DNA from: JAFDCJ01 sp049669725
Lineage (GTDB): Bacteria; Desulfobacterota; Desulfobacteria; Desulfobacterales; JAFDCJ01
Assembly: GCA_049669725.1 (NCBI GenBank)
Contig: JBATKU010000084.1
Coordinates: 24,772-88,771, forward strand
Length of the DNA: 64,000 nucleotides
Direction of reading: 5' to 3'
In this document: piece by piece, positions 44,024 to 51,748 of the stretch
Layout of the letters: each line of letters opens with the position of its first letter
Position numbering within the stretch: position 1 is the first letter of the stretch
Translations under genes and position numbers: made by a program
Notes under the pieces: model-generated
Seen by the model: only the letters and a program-made list of their open reading frames with translations
Told to the model about the DNA's origin: nothing
Database searches by the model: none

Positions 44024-47000
44024 TTAAAAGAGCTCGCGCCAGTTCCTCATCGTGAAATGAGGACTTCCCCCCATAATCGTTGGATTGTTATAGGGGCCCC
44101 CTCCGAAAGATCGTAAACCCATTGATTGGGATTTTACGTAAATATGTTCATCTACCACTAACGGGGATGCAGTGACGTTGCCGACCGCTTGATCCAAAAC
44201 CGGATCCCCTTCAAATGATAAGGCGTAAAGTTTCCCGCCGCTAACTGTACTTTGGTTGTCACCGCCTCCTGTGCAGGGGTCTTCGGTTTCGGCCGTCGAC
44301 GTGCCGAAATAAATGTTACCGGCCGCAGCAAATGCCGATGAAAAAATCCGTTCCCCCGCCTCAAGCTCCAGAAACCAATCTAAATGAACAGAGTTTTGAT
44401 CACATTGGCCCTTCTGATCTTGATCGCGGTAGGCAAAAAAGTGGTAACGCGTATTTCCCGTGTCAATATTTTCATCATAGTTGGGACTGTCACCGGTTCC
44501 AAAGAATATCCTGCTGTTGTAGGTAATATTGCCCTGGGCGTTTAAACCGTTTTCAACAATTGCCACCGGCGAGCCATAGATGGGGTGCCAGCGTTGGTCT
44601 GCGTCAATTTCGTTAGATTCATCGTCGGTGAAGTCATCATTGATGATGCAATGGTTGATGTCATATCGTTTTATATTGGGATCATCGGGAATATTGACTT
44701 TGTACAGGCGCCCTTTATCCGACCCGATGTAAATCCGGTCAATGTATCCGTTGCCGTCCGAATCAATGGTTGTCGGCTGTCCGCTGGGTACCCCTCCGAT
44801 ACCACCGGCATCGGCATTTAGAAAAATTCGGCGGACGACACCTCCATCGGCGATATTGATCATATAAATGGACGGGTAGCGGGTTGCATCGTAGGTCTTG
44901 CCCGATACAAAAAAGGCGACCCACTTGGTAGTACTCTTATCCACGATTCTGCCGATCTGGGCCACCGATGGCGACGAGCGGCTGCGAAAAAGGTTGGGGT
45001 CGGCAAATTCCCACAGATATTTTGGCCCAGAGGGATCGGTGACATCCAGACAAAATACGGTATCCCCGCCGTTGCCCTCGGCTGAGAGCAATACGGTTTT
45101 CCATTGGCCGCCGATAAATACATCCGCCAGGGCCGGGGAGGCGTCCACATAGGCCTGATCGTCCGCCTTGCGCAGATTGTTTTTGAGCCGCGGGATGAGA
45201 TTGGCCGGGATGAAGGCCCAGAGTTCATCCCCGGTGCCGTAATCCGGGCATTCGTCACAATTGTTACTGCAATAATCGGGGCAATCCTCTGTTCGATCCT
45301 CCCATTCGAAATATCCTCTCATTTCTTTAACCGAGATGGATTTCGCATTATTGCCATGGCGGAATCTGCCGGCATCAAAGGCGTGGAGCATGCCGTCTCG
45401 GGCACCCACATAAATAACTGTTTGCCGCTTAGCCTTTGAATTCTGAAACGCTTCGTAACTTTCCCGTTCCGCCGAGGGTATGGCCGTGCCGAACAACCAT
45501 GCCGGTCGTCCGGGTGGTGTGGCGCCGGCCGGGACAGAATGATCAACCGGTCCCAAAAGCCACTCTTTGGGGATACTGGAACCGTCTTTATAGCCGCGCA
45601 CCCAGTTGACCAGCCAGTTTCCATCGGCCGCGTCTAAGGCACCGTCTTCATTGAAGTCGTGGATATAGCCGTCGGGGATAATGTAGGTATTGTCCAGTCC
45701 CAGCATGGCGTTGTTTACGTTAGTGGTTTTGAAATCCAATAACTGCGGTTGCGTTGTGTAGTAATGGTAACTTGCCGTTATGGGCTGATTATTGTTGGGG
45801 GCCGTATTAAACCTTACCTTGAATTCTCCCGTAAAGCGGTTGATGGTTCCGGTCCCCCCCAGATTACCTTCCAGCACATCGGCATGGTTATCATAAAAAG
45901 TCTCGGTCTGATCGGTAATGATGATTGACGTCGCCACCAGGGGATGGTTGTTCAGTGTTCCCGAAAACGTACTTTTTATGTTATCCCCTCTGTCTTTTTC
46001 TTCTTTGGTGATCCGGGATACCGTAATATTGGGGAATTTAATATTTCTAGCATCGGGTGATTTTTGACTTAATTGCTCGCCGGCATCCCAGATTTTGGCG
46101 GTTGCGGTGGCGTTCGGATTGCGAGGATCATAGAGCTGGCTGGCCTCCAGATGACCCCGCATGACTTTGTCTGTCCAGCTTGCCGCGGGTGTTTCATTGC
46201 TACCCGAATAAATCATGTTGGCGATGACCACAGGTGAGCTGCGCGAAAAAATGACATTTGTGGCCACACTGACGTCCAGGGAAAGATCAATCACCCTGGG
46301 CTCACAGGCCTCCTGCTGGCTGGCAAACTCGGCTTTCCAGATGAGTTTGCTACCTGAAAGCCCGCGGCCGGCAATGTCCACCCTTCTCGTACGATACGTA
46401 AATTCAGTGGCACCCGGTGTCCAATTGTTTATTTCATCACCTAATATTTTAGTTCCATCCGCTTCCAGGGTATAATTGTAAACTGCATCCCAGCCGGTGA
46501 TTTCCACCCAGTTTTCGCCGTTGTCAATGGATAGAAAATAGGTGATGTTGGTTTTACCCCTACAGGGCATTTGGTCATAAAGCTGTATGGTGATCCCGGT
46601 AAAATAGGCTTCGGTATCTTCGGGGACAATGGCCTTGTTAGACTTGAGCTGGGCCAATCCGCCGGCTTCCCGTTCAACTTGAAAGATTAAGTCATTGTGG
46701 TCGGCGTCACCTCCACCTTGGAGGTCTTCCCATCCCAACACCCATTCATTGGGTTTATTACCAGGCGCACCGATAATAGCGTGGGCAAATGATTTATCTC
46801 TTGTTATTATCAGTGGAGTCTCATCGTCATCGTCAAAATCCAAACCAAAAAGGCTGCTCATTCGATCATAAGCGGAGGCGGCCATCCAGTTGCTATCCAG
46901 GGTACATGAAGTTTCGGCGAGCTGCGGTCGGCCTAAATGAAATGTTTTGGTAAAATTATTGCCGTCACATTCACCGCTGGTTGACGTGTAGACATCCGTA

Positions 47001-47566
47001 TTCCACGCTTCTTTGGTAAAATAGAACTGATTTTGATTGTCCACCTTCAGGTAAAAGACCAGTTCGGTACCTCCTGCAAAGGTTCCTATCACCTGTCTGT
47101 TATCCCGGGCATCGGTGATGCCGTCACCATTGGTATCGCCATAGGCGGCGGATTGATCATCGGTGCTGAGGTCCAACACACCGTCTTCATTGTTATCGTT
47201 AACATTTTGATAAACTTCTGATTTTGGGCCGTCGGCTCCCTTTGCCGCCAGCATCCACCCGAAATCGGATAATCTATATTCTGCGCCCTCGTATAGGAAG
47301 GTGACCGAAACTTCCTGGGTGAAGGGGATGACGATATTATTGGGGTCGATGGCCTGCTGCCCGGTATTCAACACCAGGTAGCCGTTTTCATCGACAACCG
47401 TATTCACCAGATCAAAGTCATCGGCCTTAAATTTTCCTTCGTAATCATGATATACATTACTGACACAACCGGCCACGGTGGCATCCGAGTTCTTCCAAGT
47501 GGTGACGACGAAGGAAAATAGAACCGCCCCAAATAAGACAAACCAGGGTAGCTTTCGGAGTCGCAT
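44024..47566 (-). CDS. pilY1: Type IV pilus tip protein PilY1/PilC with DUF4114
   Basis: A 1180-residue exported protein with a signal peptide (about residues 1-29). DUF4114 is near residues 255-300 (WVLGWEDLQGGGDADHNDL). EF-hand or dockerin-like loops occur at about 140-160 (DTNGDGITDARD) and in DFNEDGALDAADG. The C-terminal half is the PilC/PilY beta-propeller (IYVGARDGMLHAFDAG, LWAFIPANLIPRL, VFCLDVTDPSGPKYLWEF) and includes a calcium loop, DSDGNGYID (about 930), like the one that controls pilus retraction in Pseudomonas PilY1. AAGGA precedes the ATG. It is last in fimT-pilW-pilV-pilX-pilY1 and likely caps the pilus tip. Confidence 0.9.
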   Translation of the reverse strand: MRLRKLPWFVLFGAVLFSFVVTTWKNSDATVAGCVSNVYHDYEGKFKADDFDLVNTVVDENGYLVLNTGQQAIDPNNIVIPFTQEVSVTFLYEGAEYRLSDFGWMLAAKGADGPKSEVYQNVNDNNEDGVLDLSTDDQSAAYGDTNGDGITDARDNRQVIGTFAGGTELVFYLKVDNQNQFYFTKEAWNTDVYTSTSGECDGNNFTKTFHLGRPQLAETSCTLDSNWMAASAYDRMSSLFGLDFDDDDETPLIITRDKSFAHAIIGAPGNKPNEWVLGWEDLQGGGDADHNDLIFQVEREAGGLAQLKSNKAIVPEDTEAYFTGITIQLYDQMPCRGKTNITYFLSIDNGENWVEITGWDAVYNYTLEADGTKILGDEINNWTPGATEFTYRTRRVDIAGRGLSGSKLIWKAEFASQQEACEPRVIDLSLDVSVATNVIFSRSSPVVIANMIYSGSNETPAASWTDKVMRGHLEASQLYDPRNPNATATAKIWDAGEQLSQKSPDARNIKFPNITVSRITKEEKDRGDNIKSTFSGTLNNHPLVATSIIITDQTETFYDNHADVLEGNLGGTGTINRFTGEFKVRFNTAPNNNQPITASYHYYTTQPQLLDFKTTNVNNAMLGLDNTYIIPDGYIHDFNEDGALDAADGNWLVNWVRGYKDGSSIPKEWLLGPVDHSVPAGATPPGRPAWLFGTAIPSAERESYEAFQNSKAKRQTVIYVGARDGMLHAFDAGRFRHGNNAKSISVKEMRGYFEWEDRTEDCPDYCSNNCDECPDYGTGDELWAFIPANLIPRLKNNLRKADDQAYVDASPALADVFIGGQWKTVLLSAEGNGGDTVFCLDVTDPSGPKYLWEFADPNLFRSRSSPSVAQIGRIVDKSTTKWVAFFVSGKTYDATRYPSIYMINIADGGVVRRIFLNADAGGIGGVPSGQPTTIDSDGNGYIDRIYIGSDKGRLYKVNIPDDPNIKRYDINHCIINDDFTDDESNEIDADQRWHPIYGSPVAIVENGLNAQGNITYNSRIFFGTGDSPNYDENIDTGNTRYHFFAYRDQDQKGQCDQNSVHLDWFLELEAGERIFSSAFAAAGNIYFGTSTAETEDPCTGGGDNQSTVSGGKLYALSFEGDPVLDQAVGNVTASPLVVDEHIYVKSQSMGLRSFGGGPYNNPTIMGGSPHFTMRNWRELF

Positions 47567-47640
47567 ATTATTATCCTTCGCCGGTAAAGAATATTGTTAT
47601 TAAAAGATAAATTGGAAGCTGCTAACCGGTCGGAGCCCTG

Positions 47641-48264
47641 CTAATTAGCCGCCAAACCGGTCATTGTAAAATCCGTCATCACATCAGCGTCGCTGGAAAC
47701 AAAATTGTTGCCCGGTCCGGCTCCCTCTTGGGCGCTGTAACCCGATACAGTCACGCCGTTCATAGCACCCTCCAAAAGCATTTCGATACGACACATGGCC
47801 CCGCGAGGCCCTTCGGCTACTGAACGAGCATAAATCAGTCCATCGCTGTCAGTGATAGGACCCCCGCCTAGGTCGTCGTTATTCCAAACCCTGACCAGAA
47901 TGTCGATGCCGTCTAATTTTTTGTTGATCACCTCGACACTTCCGGCAAAATCACCGACGCTGTCTCCATCGCTGTCAACCGCTCCCTGGAGTGCAAAACT
48001 CCAGGTGGGGGTACCACCCGAGGCTAGAATTGCGCTGTTACCGGCAACATACTGAATTCTTAAGAGCTCGGTTAGATGCTGTAAACCGGATTCGGCAGCA
48101 TAAAAGGCTTTTTCATAGAGCAGTTCATTTGTTGAAATTTGCAATTCCGTCCTACTCATATTGATTGCAGAGACAGATATTATGGTCAAAAGGGCAAGGA
48201 CCAATAGTGCGGCAATGATGATATAGCCTTTTTGATTTTTTTTAAGAATATTTGTTTGCGGCAT
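47641..48264 (-). CDS. pilX: Minor pilin PilX-like
   Basis: A 207-residue protein with a class III-type leader (KKNQKGYIIIAALLVLALL, about residues 8-26), then SRTELQISTNELLYEKAFYAAESGLQ, the PilX N-terminal signature. PilX-type minor pilins help prime the pilus and lack the usual Glu5. A Gly/Ser/Asp-rich C-terminus (YSAQEGAGPGNNFVSS) follows. AAAGGA precedes the ATG at 48264. Confidence 0.85.
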   Translation of the reverse strand: MPQTNILKKNQKGYIIIAALLVLALLTIISVSAINMSRTELQISTNELLYEKAFYAAESGLQHLTELLRIQYVAGNSAILASGGTPTWSFALQGAVDSDGDSVGDFAGSVEVINKKLDGIDILVRVWNNDDLGGGPITDSDGLIYARSVAEGPRGAMCRIEMLLEGAMNGVTVSGYSAQEGAGPGNNFVSSDADVMTDFTMTGLAAN

Positions 48265-48294
48265 AGGTCAGGTCCTTTCCGTCTGGGTCTTCTT

Positions 48295-48666
48295 TCAAGA
48301 ACTTTGCCCTTTAACAAAACTGATGGTGATCGGTTTCGCATATGGATTCACACCGGTCACATTGATCACGATGGTTTTGGCGGCCGTGACCGGCACATCA
48401 TCCTGGATATTCCATTCAATTGTGTACCCTCCCATCTTCACGCGATGGGGATTGTTGTCTTGATCCAATTCCGTATGGTTGTAGGGCAGGGAGATTAATC
48501 TTTCCAACGACTCCACAGCCATTGTGGTTGCATCCGTGCGCATCCTGGAGCTGGCATTTTGAGATATGGACTTAATTTGTAAGGTTGCCAAGGCAAGAAA
48601 GCCCAGTGCAAAAATGGCCATAGCAATTAACACTTCAATGAGCGTGTAACCCTGGATTTTTTTCAT
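48295..48666 (-). CDS. pilV: Minor pilin PilV-like
   Basis: A 123-residue prepilin. The leader MKKIQG is cut before YTLIEVLIAMAIFALGFLAL, with Glu5 of the mature protein, as in type IV prepilins. ATLQIKSISQNASSRMRTDA and AVESLERL match the PilV modification-protein family. It is short but complete. It lies between pilW and pilX. Confidence 0.88.
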   Translation of the reverse strand: MKKIQGYTLIEVLIAMAIFALGFLALATLQIKSISQNASSRMRTDATTMAVESLERLISLPYNHTELDQDNNPHRVKMGGYTIEWNIQDDVPVTAAKTIVINVTGVNPYAKPITISFVKGQSS

Positions 48667-48732
48667 TTGCCGAAAATTTCCGAAAAGGAGAGTCTGGTTT
48701 TTGAAATCAGAGCCAATGGGCTCTTTGCTGGT

Positions 48733-49557
48733 TTACAACTGCGCATTTCTGCAATACACGGTGGACCTGGTCAGTCGGCGCGGATGCTTGTCTGAACTTG
48801 TAATTGTTCGATCCCCCACAGTATATGTCCGGTTATCATAATGACCTCGAACCGGTGCTCTTGTTCGGGCCAGAATCCATATCCTGACCGCCCGAATCTC
48901 GGATAACGACACCGGGACTGCCAAAGGCAACCCGGTATCCAAATTCACAGTCAGTTGGTCATTTTCATCGGTTAGGTCCGCATCGAAGGCCCAGATAATA
49001 TTGCCGTTGACCGTACCATCATCGGTATCAAGATTCCCGTCATTGTTATTGTCGAAGGCGTATGCAAATCCGATGGCCTGGATGCTTTCTGCAACCGGGA
49101 TCAACGTTCCAGCACCTGTCTGTCTGCCAAGCGGCGCTGCTCCTGCATCGGCGATGCCGTCCTTGTTGCCATCATATTTGTTTGCAAAGCCGTAGGTGAC
49201 CCTTTCATCGCTGTCGATAGTCATGTCAGCATCATTGTCAAAAGTAAATTGAATCATGTTCCGGCCGGCAATATGGATTCCGGTATCCGCTGATTCCCCA
49301 TCATTATCGATAGCAGTGTTTCCATCATTATCCAGCCCATCGTTTGAAGCGGGGTCATAACCAGCCATTCTGATTTCTCTTTTCATCAGAGAAATAGCAG
49401 CCCGGATGTTTTGCTGCATTTCAACAGCCAGTTGCTGTTCGGCATGAGATTTTAGGCGGACCGCATGAATCTGATAAATTGCGGTTATCAATATGGCCGC
49501 CAAGGCCATTGCAATTACAAGCTCGACAAGGGTGTGCCCACCAAAATCATTACGCAT
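48733..49557 (-). CDS. pilW: Minor pilin PilW-like
   Basis: A 274-residue prepilin with leader MRNDFGG before HTLVELVIAMALAAILITAI (Glu5 kept). IRAAISLMKREIRMAGYDPA is the PilW-type helix end. The C-terminal globular part is Asp/Asn-rich, with repeated DNDGNTAIDNDG and DNNNDGNLDTDDG stretches that look like calcium-binding loops. It begins 7 bases after fimT. Confidence 0.88.
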   Translation of the reverse strand: MRNDFGGHTLVELVIAMALAAILITAIYQIHAVRLKSHAEQQLAVEMQQNIRAAISLMKREIRMAGYDPASNDGLDNDGNTAIDNDGESADTGIHIAGRNMIQFTFDNDADMTIDSDERVTYGFANKYDGNKDGIADAGAAPLGRQTGAGTLIPVAESIQAIGFAYAFDNNNDGNLDTDDGTVNGNIIWAFDADLTDENDQLTVNLDTGLPLAVPVSLSEIRAVRIWILARTRAPVRGHYDNRTYTVGDRTITSSDKHPRRLTRSTVYCRNAQL

Positions 49558-49564
49558 AGTCGTA

Positions 49565-50041
49565 TTACTTTTCCCCGTCCCCGAGTATTCTAGAGTTGCC
49601 CGTTCTATTTATTCGAATTTTCGATAGATCATTCAGATTATTTGCGATGGATATGGTGCCCCCCGAGCCGGCGGCAAGTCCTCTGCTGTTAAATTTAAGC
49701 AAATCGCCTGTGAAATTAGTACCGGTGATGTAGATGCCACCAGGCATCTTGCCCCTTCTAATGGTCGGTTCACCGGCGTCCTGATCATTATCACTATCAT
49801 AATCAGCAAATACCCGGTAATTGTTGTTGCCGGGATCAAAATTCACAAGGATATTGACATTTTCCTTAACGGCCATCAATCTTGCGTACTGCATTGCCGA
49901 CAGCAAATTTCTGGCCGCGCTCCCCAATCGATATTTGGGAAGCCAATTGATAAAATTCGGTATTGCAATGGCTGAAATAACAGCGATGATCGCAATGACA
50001 GTCAGCAGTTCAAACAGGGTGAATCCTGATTTTTTTCGCAT
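49565..50041 (-). CDS. fimT: Minor pseudopilin FimT/GspH
   Basis: A 158-residue prepilin of the GspH/FimT family. The leader MRKKSG precedes FTLFELLTVIAIIAVISAI with Glu5. YRLGSAARNLLSAMQYARLM is the conserved helix continuation, and the globular domain contains DSDNDQDAGE and ends ILGDGEK. The ATG at 50041 has AAGGTG ahead and starts the leader correctly; the frame extends further but without support. It is the first gene of the pilus operon and lies behind a structured leader. Confidence 0.87.
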   Translation of the reverse strand: MRKKSGFTLFELLTVIAIIAVISAIAIPNFINWLPKYRLGSAARNLLSAMQYARLMAVKENVNILVNFDPGNNNYRVFADYDSDNDQDAGEPTIRRGKMPGGIYITGTNFTGDLLKFNSRGLAAGSGGTISIANNLNDLSKIRINRTGNSRILGDGEK

Positions 50042-50140
50042 GCCACACCTTTTTTCAGGAGCGGATTGATCCAATTCTTGTCGCATGACATCCCGAATTA
50101 ATATACCTGCGGGGTGAGTATTTGTTTAATTCTAAAAACC

Positions 50141-50178
50141 AAAAAGCCGGGGTGCCTGTTTCCTTTGGCAACCCGGCT
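50141..50178 (-). terminator. Intrinsic terminator within fimT leader
   Basis: On the minus strand AGCCGGGTTGCC (50178-50167) pairs with GGCACCCCGGCT (50156-50145), 11 of 12 bp, followed by TTTTT (50145-50141). It lies about 100 bases upstream of the fimT start and on the same strand, so it would stop the pilus transcript unless its first arm is used otherwise. That arm is the 3' strand of the riboswitch-like structure. Confidence 0.75.
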
Positions 50179-50345
50179 ATCTTGTCGTTATTTAAATGGC
50201 TGACTAGTTGATTAGATAATTAGTTAATTGGATTTTTCCTTTGTCATGTTTAACTTTTTTTCTATTCGACTAATCAACTAAAATCGAACAAGACTCGTGG
50301 CTTTCCGTTTCCCGATGGATCGGGACTTGGCTTTTTCATGGAAAA
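50167..50345 (-). promoter_or_regulatory. GEMM-I-like (cyclic dinucleotide) riboswitch candidate
   Basis: The minus-strand RNA shows the GEMM-I order. CATGAAAAAGCCAAG (from 50340) leads to a hairpin CCCG-ATCCAT-CGGG, then ACGGAAAGCCACGAGTC (compare GACGCAAAGCCACGGGTC in known members), stem strand TCTTGT, a long insert, ACAAGA, then TAGCCGGGTTGCC at the 3' end. The 3' half matches the family well; the 5' AGGCAAACC segment is changed to AGCCAAGTCC. Known GEMM-I RNAs bind c-di-GMP or cGAMP and often sit upstream of pilus genes in delta-proteobacteria. The last strand is the first arm of the terminator at 50141-50178, so ligand binding would favour readthrough. Confidence 0.6.
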
Positions 50346-50349
50346 GACT

Positions 50350-50393
50350 AAAAAAGCCCCTTTGCGAAATTGGGAATTCCTGCCCGGGGCTTT
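50350..50393. terminator. Bidirectional hairpin upstream of the riboswitch candidate
   Basis: AAAGCCCC (50353-50360) and GGGGCTTT (50386-50393) form an 8-bp stem with an inner GGGAATTCC hairpin. The minus strand ends in TTTTTT and the plus strand in TTTATTTT, so it could terminate both ways. It lies 5 bases upstream of the riboswitch candidate and downstream of the minus-strand promoter. Confidence 0.6.
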
Positions 50394-50477
50394 ATTTTAA
50401 CTTTATGAGGATAACATTTTTCATGGCTAAGTCAGGTGACAGGGCCTAGTTAATTATCGTCAGTTCAACACAGTGAC

Positions 50478-50506
50478 AATCTAAATCAGTTCCATTTGGG
50501 AGTCAA
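50478..50506 (-). promoter_or_regulatory. Sigma-70-like promoter for the pilus operon
   Basis: On the minus strand TTGACT (50506-50501), a 17-base spacer and TAGATT (50483-50478) form a good sigma-70 promoter. Transcription would start near 50471, giving a leader of about 430 bases before fimT that contains both hairpins and the riboswitch candidate. Confidence 0.55.
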
Positions 50507-50596
50507 TAGAATATATCCCCAAAAGTAAAACAAAAAAGGCTGCTTGTTCCATCACCGCAAATATGGTAAGCAAGAACCTTTAATTTCAGGAGGCAT

Positions 50597-50893
50597 ATGT
50601 TTTCAGGGATTCAGGAAATTTTGGTGCTGGTGGTCATTATTCTGGGGATTTTATTTTTACCCAGAATATTGAGCCGGGGGCAGGAAAAAGAGGCGGTGTC
50701 TCTCAAACCGGCTGTGGAGATTTCCGGAAAAATGCGGATGGCTATCGCCGCCTCGATCCTCTGGCCGGCTGCGATGGCCGCTTTTATGCAGCCCTGGAAA
50801 AATGATCTTTTCCAGTTTTTATATATCGGTCTCGGCCCGGTGATTTTAGGCTGGATTCTTTTCTGGGTTTATGCTGGTTTCATTAGAAAATGA
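50597..50893 (+). CDS. Small three-helix membrane protein, function unknown
   Basis: A 98-residue protein with hydrophobic segments at about residues 6-24, 46-64 and 73-95. AGGAGG precedes the ATG at 50597 at good spacing. An imperfect hairpin (about 50537-50585) sits just ahead of the start. Family not recognised. It is single and divergent from the pilus operon, sharing its 555-base upstream gap. Confidence 0.6.
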   Translation: MFSGIQEILVLVVIILGILFLPRILSRGQEKEAVSLKPAVEISGKMRMAIAASILWPAAMAAFMQPWKNDLFQFLYIGLGPVILGWILFWVYAGFIRK

Positions 50894-50898
50894 CCGGC

Positions 50899-50947
50899 TT
50901 CTGGTTGCCCGTCTTCCGCCCTCCACATTCCGCATTCCCAATTCCTA
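50899..50947. repeat. Seven consecutive heptamers of the GGAAT family
   Basis: On the minus strand the 49 bases read as seven 7-base units from TAGGAAT TGGGAAT and GCGGAAT GTGGAGG to ACCAGAA, with no indel. It links the converging genes 50597-50893 and 50945-51523, and its right end touches the latter's stop codon. The same unit family is at 11371-11502. Confidence 0.65.
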
Positions 50948-51523
50948 GACGTTTCCCTTTAAGCCGATTTCTTCTGCGACCTCTCGCATTCCGGCAATCG
51001 TATCCGTAATCAACTCCGAGATCTCCACGCCCAGCATCCCGGCACCATTTTCTATGATGGACCGGTCCACGCCGGCGGCGAAGCGCTTGTCCTTCCATTT
51101 TTTTTTAACCGATTTGGTTTTGACATCCATCACGCTTTTGGAAGGACGCACCAGGGCGGTCGTCACCACCAACCCGGTCAGTTCGTCGATGGCATACAGC
51201 ACTTTTTCCATTTCGGTTTCCGGCTTCACATCCGAACAAATTCCCCAGCCGTGGCTGATCACCGCCCGGATGTATTCTTCCGGCCAGTTGTTTTCGCGCA
51301 ATATTTCTTCGGTCTTTTTGCAATGCTGATCGGGAAACTGCTCGTAGTCAAGATCATGAATCAGTCCGACAACGCCCCATTTTTCTTCGTCGGCATTGAA
51401 TTTGCGGGCCATATAACGCATGACCCCTTCTACCGCCAGGGCGTGTTTGATCAGGCTTTCGGTTTGGTTGTATTTTTTCAAAAGCTCGAATGCTTCTGCA
51501 CGGGTCGGAATTTTATCACTCAT
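50945..51523 (-). CDS. HD-domain phosphohydrolase
   Basis: A 192-residue HD hydrolase. LIKHALAVEGVMRYMA gives the first His, GLIHDLDYEQF the HD pair, AVISHGWGI a later His and VLYAIDELTGLV the final Asp, so the metal site is complete. It is a stand-alone, uncharacterised HDIG-type protein with a Lys-rich C-terminal part. The ligand is unknown. GGAGG precedes the ATG at 51523. Confidence 0.88.
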   Translation of the reverse strand: MSDKIPTRAEAFELLKKYNQTESLIKHALAVEGVMRYMARKFNADEEKWGVVGLIHDLDYEQFPDQHCKKTEEILRENNWPEEYIRAVISHGWGICSDVKPETEMEKVLYAIDELTGLVVTTALVRPSKSVMDVKTKSVKKKWKDKRFAAGVDRSIIENGAGMLGVEISELITDTIAGMREVAEEIGLKGNV

Positions 51524-51748
51524 TTGACAGCCTCCGGATGTTATCTGTTACACAGTTTGGAAATTGATATAGCTTCTACTAACCTACTGTAAATAAATAG
51601 AAAATCAAACGTCATATTAGGTTATCAACCCCATATTGTCAAGATAAGATCCTGAGAATAGTTGGTTTTTTCTTGATCCTTTAGTTTATGGCGGTTATGG
51701 TCACTATGTAATTTTCTCCCCACTTCATCAAGACTGAGATTTAAAACG

